Assembly (NCBI GenBank): GCA_024516155.1
Contig: JAJJXM010000088.1
Location: 1 to 64,000 of the forward strand
Direction: 5' to 3'
DNA from: Pyronema omphalodes
Lineage: Eukaryota; Ascomycota; Pezizomycetes; Pezizales; Pyronemataceae
DNA length: 64,000 nt
Below the pieces are notes generated by a model, which worked only from the letters and a program-made list of their open reading frames with translations, had not been told where the DNA came from and did not search any database. How positions within the stretch are numbered: the stretch's first letter is position 1; each line of letters begins with the position of its first letter. Below are positions 52,619 to 62,500 of the stretch, piece by piece. Made by a program: the position numbers and the translations under genes.

Positions 52619-54609
52619 AGGACACCACACGGCAACGGCGACCCCCCCCCTGCATTCTCAACAACGAGCACCGAAACCCCCGGTTTTCTCATCGGATTCG
52701 GATTCGCAGCACTCTGTTACGGTATTCTCTGAATTTTCAGGGAATCCTACGTTGTTTTTGTTGACTTTTGTCGCAAAATCAGAGTTTTCACGAGTTTTGG
52801 CTTACCCCACCTCACGAAATGTCGCCAAAACAACGACAGAACAACGCCCGACGATCGAAACGGTCCGAAAACGCGTACAATGTTCTAGCCGACCTTCCTC
52901 ATGATGGATCTAATCCTACTTTCGATGGAAGAGATGGAAAAGTTGATGAAGTTGATGGAAACTTCGCTGGAAAGCCCTTCCAGAGCGTGGTCTTGGCAGG
53001 ATCACCAGTTCCTTCGGCTTCAACAAAGCAGCAACAGGCGACAACTGAACACAGCCGGTTCAGTAACTACCGTCGCATGATGGTATCTGCAATTAATAAG
53101 GCAGTCGCAGTTGACGACAACTATGTCACCGTAGAACAACTGTTTGAAGACAACTACGCCGAACTCACTGGAGCCAGCTTCCTGGGGATACAACAGATCC
53201 ACCAGGACACACAGCGTCGCTTCAATACCCTCGATGACATCATACGCAACAACAGCGATGAGATGCGCCTCAGATTCGACGTCATGATGACGAAATTCAA
53301 CATTCTGATGGGCGAAAACACGAAGCTACGCGCAGCCTATGACTCTACACAGGCAGAAACAGCAGCTCTCAAGGCTGCTGTGGACGCCCTGACGAGGAAA
53401 ATCGACGAACAGCAACAAGTCATTTCGGCGCCCCCCTCACCGAACCTCACGGCCTCTTCCTCAGCGATGGAAGAGATGACTATGCAACTGTCCGTCGTCC
53501 AACATGACATTCAGGATGTCCTGGACGCTGTTCGCAACCCTCCTGGCAAGAGAAAGCGAAGGGGAAGCGACCAGAACACCGAACCCACCTCACCGACAAA
53601 CAGAAGACCGGTGAACCACAAACCGAGAGCGGCATCACCGGTGCGAAGCCTGATGCACTCAAAACATGCGACTACCGCCGCCCAGGACAAGCTTCATGCC
53701 CTCAAGCCTATGTCCCCCCTACCTCTCCTCGCGATCACGTCAACCGATGCGACACCGGAACCTCACCCTGACAGTCCATCTGCTCAGGACACACCTCTAC
53801 CCGACGCCCCAAGCACTGCCCCTGCTGAGACGAACGGATGGAAGACTGTGGAGGCGAAGGCTGCACAGAGGAAGAAGCAGAAAGCGAAGGAGACGACACC
53901 TACGGCAGCGCCACCCAGCAAGACCCCTACAACAAAGAATGGTGGACGGGGAAAGAACACCCACCAACCCAGAACGACAACACCCTCTGCAAAGAAGACT
54001 TGGGCAGAAGTCGTCAAGAGCGGAGGCATCAACGTCCAGATTGTGCTTGGGAATGGCAATCTTGGACTGACAACACCACCGACAAGAAGGGGAGAGAGGC
54101 GAGGGGGAGCAGCGCGGAGGCTGAGGAAGAAGGAAGGAGAAGGGGAGAGAGGGGAGGAGAAGAGGGGCAGGGCGGGCCCGGGTGTCTCAAAGGGCAAAGA
54201 GTCGGGAGACACCGGCGGAGGAGGGGAGAGAGGAGAGGAGAGTGGGGGCACGGGTGGCCCGGCGGCTGTTTAACTTTGCTTTGGTTTTGTTTTTGCTTTG
54301 TGGAGGAAATACAGGAGGAAAAATGGTTAAAAATGGGAGGGGAAGGGAGGAGGAAAGGGAGGAGCCCGGCGAGGCGGCCTCTGTGCAAGCAGGGCACTTG
54401 GAACATCAGACGCGCTTGGACAAGAAACCCCCGTAGTATACAGTGGGGACAGACCCCACAACCACAACGATCAAGAGGAGGAGACTGGTAGAGGTGGAGA
54501 CTGGGTTTTTGCTTTTACATTTCTTTCTTCTTCTCTTTTGTATTTATCTGTCCCTTGTCATAACCTTCGGGTCGCAAACAAGTAATGAGAGAACAAACAA
54601 ACAAACAAA
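52619..54609 (+). mobile_element. HL3: ORF1-only half-LINE with an LA-type tail
   Basis: About 1990 bp, plus strand, flanked by the 14-bp duplication CCAGGCGTCGAGGT (52605-52618 and 54610-54623). Its last ~260 nt match the LA 3' UTR (stem-loop at 54554-54582, (ACAA)n tail). It interrupts ORF2 of LD in the opposite orientation. Confidence 0.88.
52819..54273 (+). CDS. HL3 protein (484 aa)
   Basis: Same plan as HL2 and the same length. Residues ~75-130 differ strongly from HL4 (for example YRRMMVSAINKAV against YRRQIVSAVNEAA), while the last ~270 residues are almost identical to HL4. Intact frame. Inferred ORF1-type protein; no zinc knuckle. Confidence 0.7.
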   Translation: MSPKQRQNNARRSKRSENAYNVLADLPHDGSNPTFDGRDGKVDEVDGNFAGKPFQSVVLAGSPVPSASTKQQQATTEHSRFSNYRRMMVSAINKAVAVDDNYVTVEQLFEDNYAELTGASFLGIQQIHQDTQRRFNTLDDIIRNNSDEMRLRFDVMMTKFNILMGENTKLRAAYDSTQAETAALKAAVDALTRKIDEQQQVISAPPSPNLTASSSAMEEMTMQLSVVQHDIQDVLDAVRNPPGKRKRRGSDQNTEPTSPTNRRPVNHKPRAASPVRSLMHSKHATTAAQDKLHALKPMSPLPLLAITSTDATPEPHPDSPSAQDTPLPDAPSTAPAETNGWKTVEAKAAQRKKQKAKETTPTAAPPSKTPTTKNGGRGKNTHQPRTTTPSAKKTWAEVVKSGGINVQIVLGNGNLGLTTPPTRRGERRGGAARRLRKKEGEGERGEEKRGRAGPGVSKGKESGDTGGGGERGEESGGTGGPAAV

Positions 54610-55479
54610 CCAGGCGTCGAGGTTTTCCGGTGTGGGGTTGGAGGCGTATTGACTCCACTGTGTTGTCGATGCGGAGATGGATGCTTGGAGGGTCGTGGAG
54701 AACAAGGCCCAGTCTGTTTTCCGCCAGTTGAGACGGTCCGGTGGGGGGGTAGGTTCTATGTCTGGGTGTACAGTTTGGATGTCGAAGCGAATTACTTCGT
54801 GGTCCGACCCGGTGGCTAATTCATCGTCTATGGCCCAGTTTCCTACCTCTTCCATCATGGCTGGCGAGGCCAGGGTCAAGTCGATAACGGAGGATCTAGT
54901 CCCCTGTTGGTAGTAGTGTGTCGGGGTGTCTGGGACGGAGACCAATCTCCAATTTTCCTGTTCTATAAGGTGTACCAGTTCACTGGCACGTTTGGGTGTG
55001 CGTGTTGCGGAGTTCCATAGAGCGTGGTGAGCGTTGAGGTCACCGGTTATAACGCATCTGCGTGGGAGGGAAAGGGGTGATAGGGAGCGGGGAATTGTGT
55101 AGGTTTGGGTTTCGGGGTCACGTTGATTATAAATATTTAAAAGGAAAAACGCGGGGATGAGATCTGTACCTACCTCGAGGACCTGGAGGTCCGGGTCTGT
55201 ACATATGTCTGTGCGTTGTGATACTCTCAGGTAAGGGTTTGTGCGATTGATATACACCGCTGTCCTGTTGGAGGCTCTGTCACCGCGGGGGGGCAGGACC
55301 AACGTGAAGGCGGGGTGGGTGGTGGCGAAGGCGGGGTCGGTGATGTTGATTTCCTGTAGCAGGATGATGTCTGCTGTTGTGCAGGCGCTGTTTAGGAGGG
55401 AGTCGAGGGCTGGGCGTTGGCGATTCATATTATGGGAAACTATTCTGATTGTCGTTGCCAATTGGTTGTAATTAGACAT
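54610..55479 (-). CDS. LD ORF2, N-terminal part (endonuclease)
   Basis: 290 codons from the ATG overlapping the ORF1 stop (ATGTCTAA). APE endonuclease motifs: LQEINITD, CVITGDLNAHHALW, SVIDLTLASP and GSDHEVIRF. It ends at HL3 and continues in phase at 52604. LD is closely related to LA (MSNYNQLATTIRIVSHN against MSSYNRLAATIRIVSHN) but is a distinct family. Confidence 0.9.
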
Positions 55480-56975
55480 GTTGGATCATGTCGGTGTCTT
55501 TGTCTGTAGGGTTGGGTGAGGTAGAGGCTGCGGGTTGGGTTGCCTCTCTGGCTTCCTTGTGGATGCGGAGGCGAGTCGGGCATTGTTTGTGAAAGGCGGG
55601 ATGGTCATGTCCGGGGATGCCAGCCTCGACGCAGTTTCTGCATTCGTACTTAGTGTGTGAGCACGACTTACAGTTTTTTGTCGGGCATTCGGTGCAGTTG
55701 TGGTTCTCCGTGGGGTGTTCTTTTCCACAGAGGGCGCAGATCGGTCCGGGGGGTCCAGTGCAGGTTGCGTGGTGATGGCCGTAGAGTTGGCACCGTCGAC
55801 ATTGATCGGTTTTCCTCGTGGTGAAGTATTCGGTAATCCTTCGTGCTTCGAAGAGGACCAGCACCTTACGGCGTTTGAGGAGGGCCAAGTCGTCGGGCGT
55901 GCGCACTGCAATTACTACACTGGAGGCCGTCTTGCCAGCGCGCTTTTCTGCCGTCGTCATGTACCGCGGGGTCTGGGCCAGGGTGACCGGGTTGTTGCTG
56001 CGTTCGATTTCTTCTCGGAGGAGGCGCATTCCTTCCTCAGTGTCGGGGTAGATGTCCGTGGGGATGCCGTGGACGTCGAGTTTATACCATCTTTCGTTGA
56101 TGCGAGGGCTGTCGAGAGAGGGGTGTACCGTTTGGGCAGCGCGTTGAATTGTTTCTAAGTGTGCGGTTAGCTCTTCGGCAGTGGTAGCAGGGTTCAGTGT
56201 CAAGATGATATTTCCCGCTTGGTTTTTGCGGACCGTAGTGACTCCCATGTGAGAGGGGGCTTTGGCCTCCAGCAGTGCTTTGTTCACTGCGAAGCCCACT
56301 TCTACTCTGGTGTGGACCGGGAGGACACTGGGGTTGGGGCAGGGCAGAACGATTTCCTGGGGGCGGGTTCGGGGCTGTCGTTTGACGACGGGGCGAGTAG
56401 TGGCGGGTGTGGGGTTGGTGGGGGGGTTGGCTTTGAGGAGAGTTTTGGTCTTGGAGGGGTCCGCCCACGGCGTCGAGGGTGCGTTGGAGGGGCGGGTTGC
56501 AGTCCGGGGTGCGTCGAGGGGGATGGCGATGTTGTTGCTGCGTAAGACTTCTTCGAGTATGTGGCATCTCGCTATCCAATGGTGTACGTCGTTGGTGATG
56601 GGCTTGGTGGCGGGTGCGGTGTCGGGGGCGGTCGGCGGGTTGTCGGCGAGGTGGTTGGTTCGGGGCTGGGTGTTGGTTCGGTGTAGTTTGTCGATGCGTT
56701 TGGTCACAGTTTCGAGGCGTTGATTCATTGGGTGGAGGAGATCCATGATGTTCGTCTTGATCGATTCGGATAAGGTCGCGAGGGTGACGTCGGATGTAGT
56801 TACTGCGTGCTGGCTGTCGTTGAGGTCCAGGTCAGAGTCGGAGTCGGAGTCAGTGTCGGGGTAGTTGCCGGTGTCCATAGCGGTCGGCATTGTTTCGACG
56901 GGGGTCCCATCAAGGTTCACGGGGTTGTTTGTTTTCGGTTGGGTGGCATTTTTGCGGAGGAGGACAGGAAAGTAC
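55472..56975 (-). CDS. LD ORF1 (zinc-knuckle protein), 5' end lost to HL4
   Basis: An open minus-strand frame of ~500 codons entering from the HL4 junction. The probable start (or an internal Met) is around 56889-56877 (METMPTAMD region), but the true N-terminus may lie beyond HL4/LA2. It contains an acidic DSDSDSDLDL run, a short helical stretch, a folded region (VEVGFAVNKALLEAK ... VRKNQAGNIILTL) and three knuckles: CRRCQLYGHHHATC, CALCGKEHPTENHNC and CRNC...C. The stop overlaps ORF2 by 8 nt. Confidence 0.85.
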
Positions 56976-58790
56976 ACACCACACGGCAACGGCGACCCCC
57001 CCCCTGCATTCTCAACAACGAGCACCGAAACCCCCGGTTTTCTCATCGGATTCGGATTCGCAGCACTCTGTTACGTTATTCTCTGAATTTTCAGGGAATT
57101 CTACGTCGTTTTTGTTGACTTTTGTCGCAAAATCAGAGTTTTCACGAGTCTTGGCTTACCCCACCTCACGAAATGTCGCCAAAACAACGACAGAACAACG
57201 CCCAACGATCGAAACGGTCCGAAAACGCGTATAACGTTCTAGCCGACCCTCCTCATGATGGATCCAATCCTACTTTTGATGGAAGAGATGGAAAAGTTGA
57301 TGAAGCTGATGGAAACTTCGCTGGAAAGCCCTTCCAGAGCGTGGTCTTGGCAGCATCACCAGTTCCTTCGGCTTCAACAAAGCAGAAACAGGCGACAACT
57401 GAACCCAGCCTGTTCAGTAAATACCGTCGCCAAATAGTATCTGCAGTTAATGAGGCAGCCTCGCATAATGACAACTATGCCACCCTTGACCAACTGTTTG
57501 CAGACAACTGGACCGAGTTCATAGGAGCCAGCTACCTGGGGGTACACCAGACCTATCAGGACACACAGCGACGCTTCAATACACTCGAGGAATCCATACG
57601 CAACAACAACGATGCGATACACGGTAGATTCGACGTCATGATGACGAAATTTAACGATCTGCTCTTCGAAAACGCGACGCTGCGCGAAGCACACAACTCT
57701 ACACAGGCAAAAACAGCAGCTCTCAAGGCTGCTGTGGACGCCCTGACGAGGAAAATCGACGAACAGCAACAAGTCATTTCGGCGCCCCCCTCACCGAACC
57801 TCACGGCCTCTTCCTCAGCGATGGAAGAGATGACTATGCAACTGTCCGTCGTCCAACATGACATTCAGGATGTCCTGGACGCTGTTCGCAACCCTCCTGG
57901 GAAGAGAAAGCGAAGGGGAAGCGACCAGAACACCGAACCCACCTCACCGACAAACAGAAGACCGGTGAACCACAAACCGAGAGCGGCATCACCGGTGCGA
58001 AGCCTGATGCACTCAAAACATGCGACTACCGCCGCCCAGGACAAGCTTGATGCCCTCAAGCCTACGTCCCCCCTACCTCTCCTCGCGATCACGTCAACCG
58101 ATGCGACACCGGAACCTCACCCTGACAGTCCATCTGCTCAGGACACACCTCTACCCGACGCCCCAAGCACTGCCCCTGCAGAGGCGAACGGATGGAAGAC
58201 TGTGGAGGCGAAGGCTGCACAGAGGAAGAAGCAGAAAGCGAAGGAGACGACACCTACGGCAGCGCCACCCAGCAAGACCCCTACAACAAAGAATGGTGGA
58301 CGGGGAAAGAACACCCACCAACCCAGAACGACAACACCCTCTGCAAAGAAGACTTGGGCAGAAGTCATCAAGAGCGGAGGCATCAACGTCCAGATTGTGC
58401 TTGGGAATGGCAATCTTGGACTGACAACACCACCGACAAGAAGGGGAGAGAGGCGAGGGGGAGCAGCGCGGAGGCTGAGGAAGAAGGAAGGAGAAGGGGA
58501 GAGAGGGGAGGAGAAGAGGGGCAGGGCGGGCCCGGGTGTCTCAAAGGGCAAAGAGTCAGGAGACACCGGCGGAGGAGGGGAGAGAGGAGAGGAGAGTGGG
58601 GGCACGGGTGGCCCGGCGGCTGTTTAACTTTGCTTTGGTTTTGTTTTTGCTTTGTGGAGGAAATACAGGAGGAAAAATGGTTAAAAATGGGAGGGGAAGG
58701 GAGGAGGAAAGGGAGGAGCCCGGCGAGGCGGCCTCTGTGCAAGCAGGGCACTTGGAACATCAGACGCGCTTGGACAAGAAACCCCCGTAG
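56976..58790 (+). mobile_element. HL4: ORF1-only half-LINE, tail interrupted by LA2
   Basis: The 5' end (ACACCACACGG) is at about 56976 within LD ORF1. The tail is of LA type and stops at CCCCCGTAG (58790), where LA2's reversed (ACAA)n tail begins; the remaining ~200 nt should lie beyond 64000 after LA2. Its target duplication therefore cannot be checked here. Confidence 0.85.
57173..58627 (+). CDS. HL4 protein (484 aa)
   Basis: Same length and plan as HL2 and HL3. The coiled-coil section (LEESIRNNNDAIHGRF ... FENATLR) is of the HL1 type, whereas the C-terminal half is of the HL3 type, making the copy a mosaic. Frame intact. Inferred role as in the other copies. Confidence 0.7.
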   Translation: MSPKQRQNNAQRSKRSENAYNVLADPPHDGSNPTFDGRDGKVDEADGNFAGKPFQSVVLAASPVPSASTKQKQATTEPSLFSKYRRQIVSAVNEAASHNDNYATLDQLFADNWTEFIGASYLGVHQTYQDTQRRFNTLEESIRNNNDAIHGRFDVMMTKFNDLLFENATLREAHNSTQAKTAALKAAVDALTRKIDEQQQVISAPPSPNLTASSSAMEEMTMQLSVVQHDIQDVLDAVRNPPGKRKRRGSDQNTEPTSPTNRRPVNHKPRAASPVRSLMHSKHATTAAQDKLDALKPTSPLPLLAITSTDATPEPHPDSPSAQDTPLPDAPSTAPAEANGWKTVEAKAAQRKKQKAKETTPTAAPPSKTPTTKNGGRGKNTHQPRTTTPSAKKTWAEVIKSGGINVQIVLGNGNLGLTTPPTRRGERRGGAARRLRKKEGEGERGEEKRGRAGPGVSKGKESGDTGGGGERGEESGGTGGPAAV

Positions 58791-59530
58791 TTTGTTTGTT
58801 TGTTTGTTTGTTCTCTCATTACTTGTTTGCAACCCGAAGGTTATGACAAGGGACAGATAAATACAAAAGCGAAGAAGAAAGAAATATAAAAGCAAAAACC
58901 CAGTCTCCACCTCTACCAGTCTCCTCCTCTTGATCGTTGTGGTTGTGGGGTCTGTCCCCACTGTATACTTCGGGGGTTTCTTGTCCAAGCGCGTCTGATG
59001 TTCCAAGTGCCCTGCTTGCACAGAGGCCGCCTCGCCGGGCTCCTCCCTTTCCTCCTCCCTTCCCCTTCCCATGTTTAGCCATTTTACCGCCTTTGTTTCC
59101 TCCGCGTACAAAGAAAAAGATAACTCCCGCCGCCCTCCTCTGTTCCTTCCCCGTGCCCCTCTCTCTCCTTTCGCACCATTCCACTCTCCGTTCCCTGCTC
59201 ACCCGTCGCACCATAAAACAACTCCAACCCGTAAGACAAACAATTGAAAGACAAAGAAAAGAAAATAAAAGAAAACAAAAGGAAAACAAGACTCAAAACA
59301 CCCGAACCCCAAGCAGACCCAAGCAACGACCCCAGCCCGATCCCGTCACCGCGTGCCCGTTCCCTTTCTCTCCGCCTATCCCTTCTCTACCTTCCCCTTC
59401 TGCTTGTCCCCCTTTTTTTTTTTTTTTTTTTTTTTTTTTCAAAACAAAATCCTAAGTAAGAAAGCACTGCAAAATCAGCGCGCGCGAAAGTTCCTAAGGT
59501 ACTGCGGTCAGTGTAGTCAGCGGTAGGGGT
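58791..59530 (-). repeat. LA2 3' UTR and tail
   Basis: On the minus strand: an A-run of 27 at 59413-59439, a purine-rich segment, the conserved last ~260 nt, the UUCG stem-loop at 58822-58850 and the terminal (ACAA)n. About 100 nt shorter than in LA1, mainly in the middle purine-rich part. Confidence 0.85.
58822..58850 (-). other. LA2 3' stem-loop with UUCG loop
   Basis: Identical to the LA1 structure: CUUGU/ACAAG outer stem, AACC(UUCG)GGUU inner hairpin. Confidence 0.65.
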
Positions 59531-62500
59531 CTATCCCCTTCTGCGAGGCTTCTCTAGCCGGGAGTGTGCCCAGGTCGAGGTAGCAACCTTGGTTGCAGAG
59601 ATAAAGGTGGAAAGAGCCTTGGTGCCGGAGGGGGTGTCCAGAATGGTGTTTAGGTTGATCCGGGAGTGTTGTCTGAGTTTGAGGTCCTTCCTGAGTGTGG
59701 AGCGAGCGGCCTGGAATTCGGGGCAGCTCAGGAGGAGGTGTCGAGGCGTCTGCGGTGGGTGGATTGGGCAGCTGCAGCTGCGGGAGGGGTATGCGTCGGA
59801 TGGAGGGTGGGCCAAGCAGTTAAGGAAGTACCCGTGGCCGGTGCGAAGACCCAGGATTGCAGTTGATATCCAGCGGGGGTTTTCGGTGTACGCGGTGTCC
59901 ATTGTGCGGCGGTGTGTGGCGGTGTACGTGCGCGGTCGGGGGGAAGAGGTGAACCAGGTAGTCCAGTCTTCGGTGTACCTCTCTCGAGCGCGGCGGCGCA
60001 GCCAAGTGAGGGATATCGGTATTCGTCGGCGTGGCGGTACTGTTGTCGCCTGTCTGGCCAGTTCGTCGGCGGCTTCGTTTCCGGGGACATTAGTGTGTCC
60101 TGGGACCCAGTGGATGGTAATTGAGGTACCGTGAGCGTGAAGGTCGTGAGCGGTGTTGTGGATGGCCCAGGCTAGCTCCTGGCCGGGGCCTCGACGGAGG
60201 TGAGAGGCTCGACGTATCGCGGCCTGGTTGTCGGTAAAAACGTGGATGTGTTTGTCGTATTGGTCGTTGCGTCGAATGTGTGTCAGGCATGTCCGGAGTC
60301 CTTCGTGGATGGCCATAACTTCCGCGTCGAAGACTTCTGTCCTGTCACCCATGGGCACTATGGAGTTGACAGGTCGTGGCAGCCCGTGGGGGATGGTGTA
60401 TCCTGCGCCTGTTATGCCGTCAAGTTGGGAGCCGTCCGTGTACAGTAGGATAGTGTCCGATCGTTGGCGAAGGGTGTGGAGGAGGAGGAGGTGGTCGTCG
60501 GCAGCGTCAGCCTTCGGGGAGGAGGAGATGTCGATCGTTAATGTAGGGGCGAGGTCGTCATCGGGGATGTTTTGGGAGGTGTCCTCGATTTCGGCGTTTG
60601 GTTGGACCCACGGGGAGAGGGTGCTGATGACGTGCAGGAGGCGGGACGGGGCTTGTCCTGGGACGTGCCACGGGTGGTCGTACTCGGTGTCCGGGTTGAT
60701 GGAGGCATCCTCGATACTCGGGGCGGGAAACGAGACGGGGCAGCGTGTGATGACAGGGTGCGAAGCGGGTAAGGTGAGGGTGCGTAGGGCGTATTTCCGC
60801 TGACGGTTGTCAAGACGTATTGTGACGGGGGGGAGTGCGGACTCATTGTGGAGGGCCAGGATCGGAGTAGAGGTGAAGGCGTTGAGAATCCTGCGGAGGG
60901 CGGTGTTCTGTTGGTTCTGGAGGGTGCGGGCAAGGTCTTTTTGTTGGTTCCACCATATCTCTGCGCCGTAGTCTGCTCTCGACTGGACACACGCCTGGTA
61001 GATTAGTCCTGTAGCAGCGGGGGACAGACCTGTTTCGTACCGTGCTAACCTACACAGTGCGTTCAGAGTTCTTTGCGCGGCGGTTACTCGTCTAGCTACA
61101 TGTTTTCTAAAGTTAAGTTTCCTATCTAAATACAGGCCTATCCACCTCACAACATCTTTCTCTCCTCCTTGTGTTCCCGGTGTGATAACTGTACCGTTTG
61201 GTAACTTAACTTTTTCCTCCTCAGTGATGCTGTCGGTGCGTGCCCAGTGGAAATGCAGGAGCTCTGACTTGGCATCGTCAAATGCAACGGCGTTTGCGTC
61301 GGCCCACCGAAAGGCTGTTGTCGTAATGTTCTCAAGTGCGCGGGCGTTCGCTTTTCTGGTGCGTCCCTGGACGACGATCGCTACGACGTCAATGTAGCTA
61401 GGTGTCCAGGCGTACGGGTATGTCTGCGCTAGTTCGTCGAATAATGGGCGGAGGTATAATAAGAAAAGTATGGGGGATGCAGGGGAACCTTGTGGGATGC
61501 CTGTTTGCACTGGGCGTTGCGTGTCGGTTCGCCCATCGAACGCCAGAGCGATCGTGCGATCTGCGAGGAAAGACTGGCACCACGATACTACTGGTCGCGG
61601 GCACCCAAGCTGTCGTAATGTTTGTTGGAGGCGTTCAGCAGAGACGTTGTCGAATGCTCCACGAACATCGAGGAAGAGGGCAGAGGTTAGCATTCCGTGA
61701 GATTTCCCAATCTCGACGTCGTGCACCAGCGCCATCGCCGCGTCAATTGCTGATCTCTGCGGGCGTCCACCTATTTGGTCTCTATGTAGTAAGTCGTGAG
61801 AGTCTGCCATCGTGCCTAGGCGAGTGGCCATTAGTTTTTCGAGGGTCTTCCCAAGGCAGTTTAGGAGCGCAATCGGACGGTATGCCTTTGGATTGCTGTA
61901 ATCCGGCTTGTTAGGTTTGGCGATAATGACTGTGGTGGCCTGGCGCCAGCATCGCGGATGGTAGCCTACCGTCCCTAATGTGGCGTAGAGGTTGTTCATG
62001 TGTTCGGGGATGGTAAGGTATGCTTGGCGCAGGCAGGCGAATGTGAGCCCATCGGGTCCGGGGGCCTTCTTCGGCGAGGAGGAGAATATCGCTGTTTCTA
62101 CCTCTGTCGGTGTAAAGGTTGTCCACTGCAACTCGCGGCGCGGGGGGAGGACGGACGGAGGCGGTGGTGGCGGCGGCGGGGGAAACAACTTCTGGAAGGC
62201 CTCTACCTTTGCGTCGAAGGAGCTGCAGATTGTTTCTTGGCCGTTTATCATTGCGCGGAGGTTTGGTGTTAGCTGAGCACGCCGAGGGTTGGTGTACCTA
62301 AACGCCTGCCATACATCGGGTCCTTCGGCTTGGGAAAGATATTCCTTCCACTTCGCATCTTTCGCCGTTCGAATGGTTCTGTGGTATTCGTTTCGGTGTT
62401 GTTTGTAGTTTAGGTGGGATCTATCGTCACGTTTGCGTTTCCACTTACGTCTTGCTTTGGTCATCTTTTTCCTTGCCTCGGTGACTTCTGCGGTCCACCA

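Noticed and set aside
56967..57046. Minus-strand frame start inside the HL4 leader as the true LD ORF1 N-terminus (MRKPGVSVLVVENAGG)
   Set aside because: Those codons are the reverse complement of the HL 5' leader and recur wherever HL inserts; they are not LD sequence.
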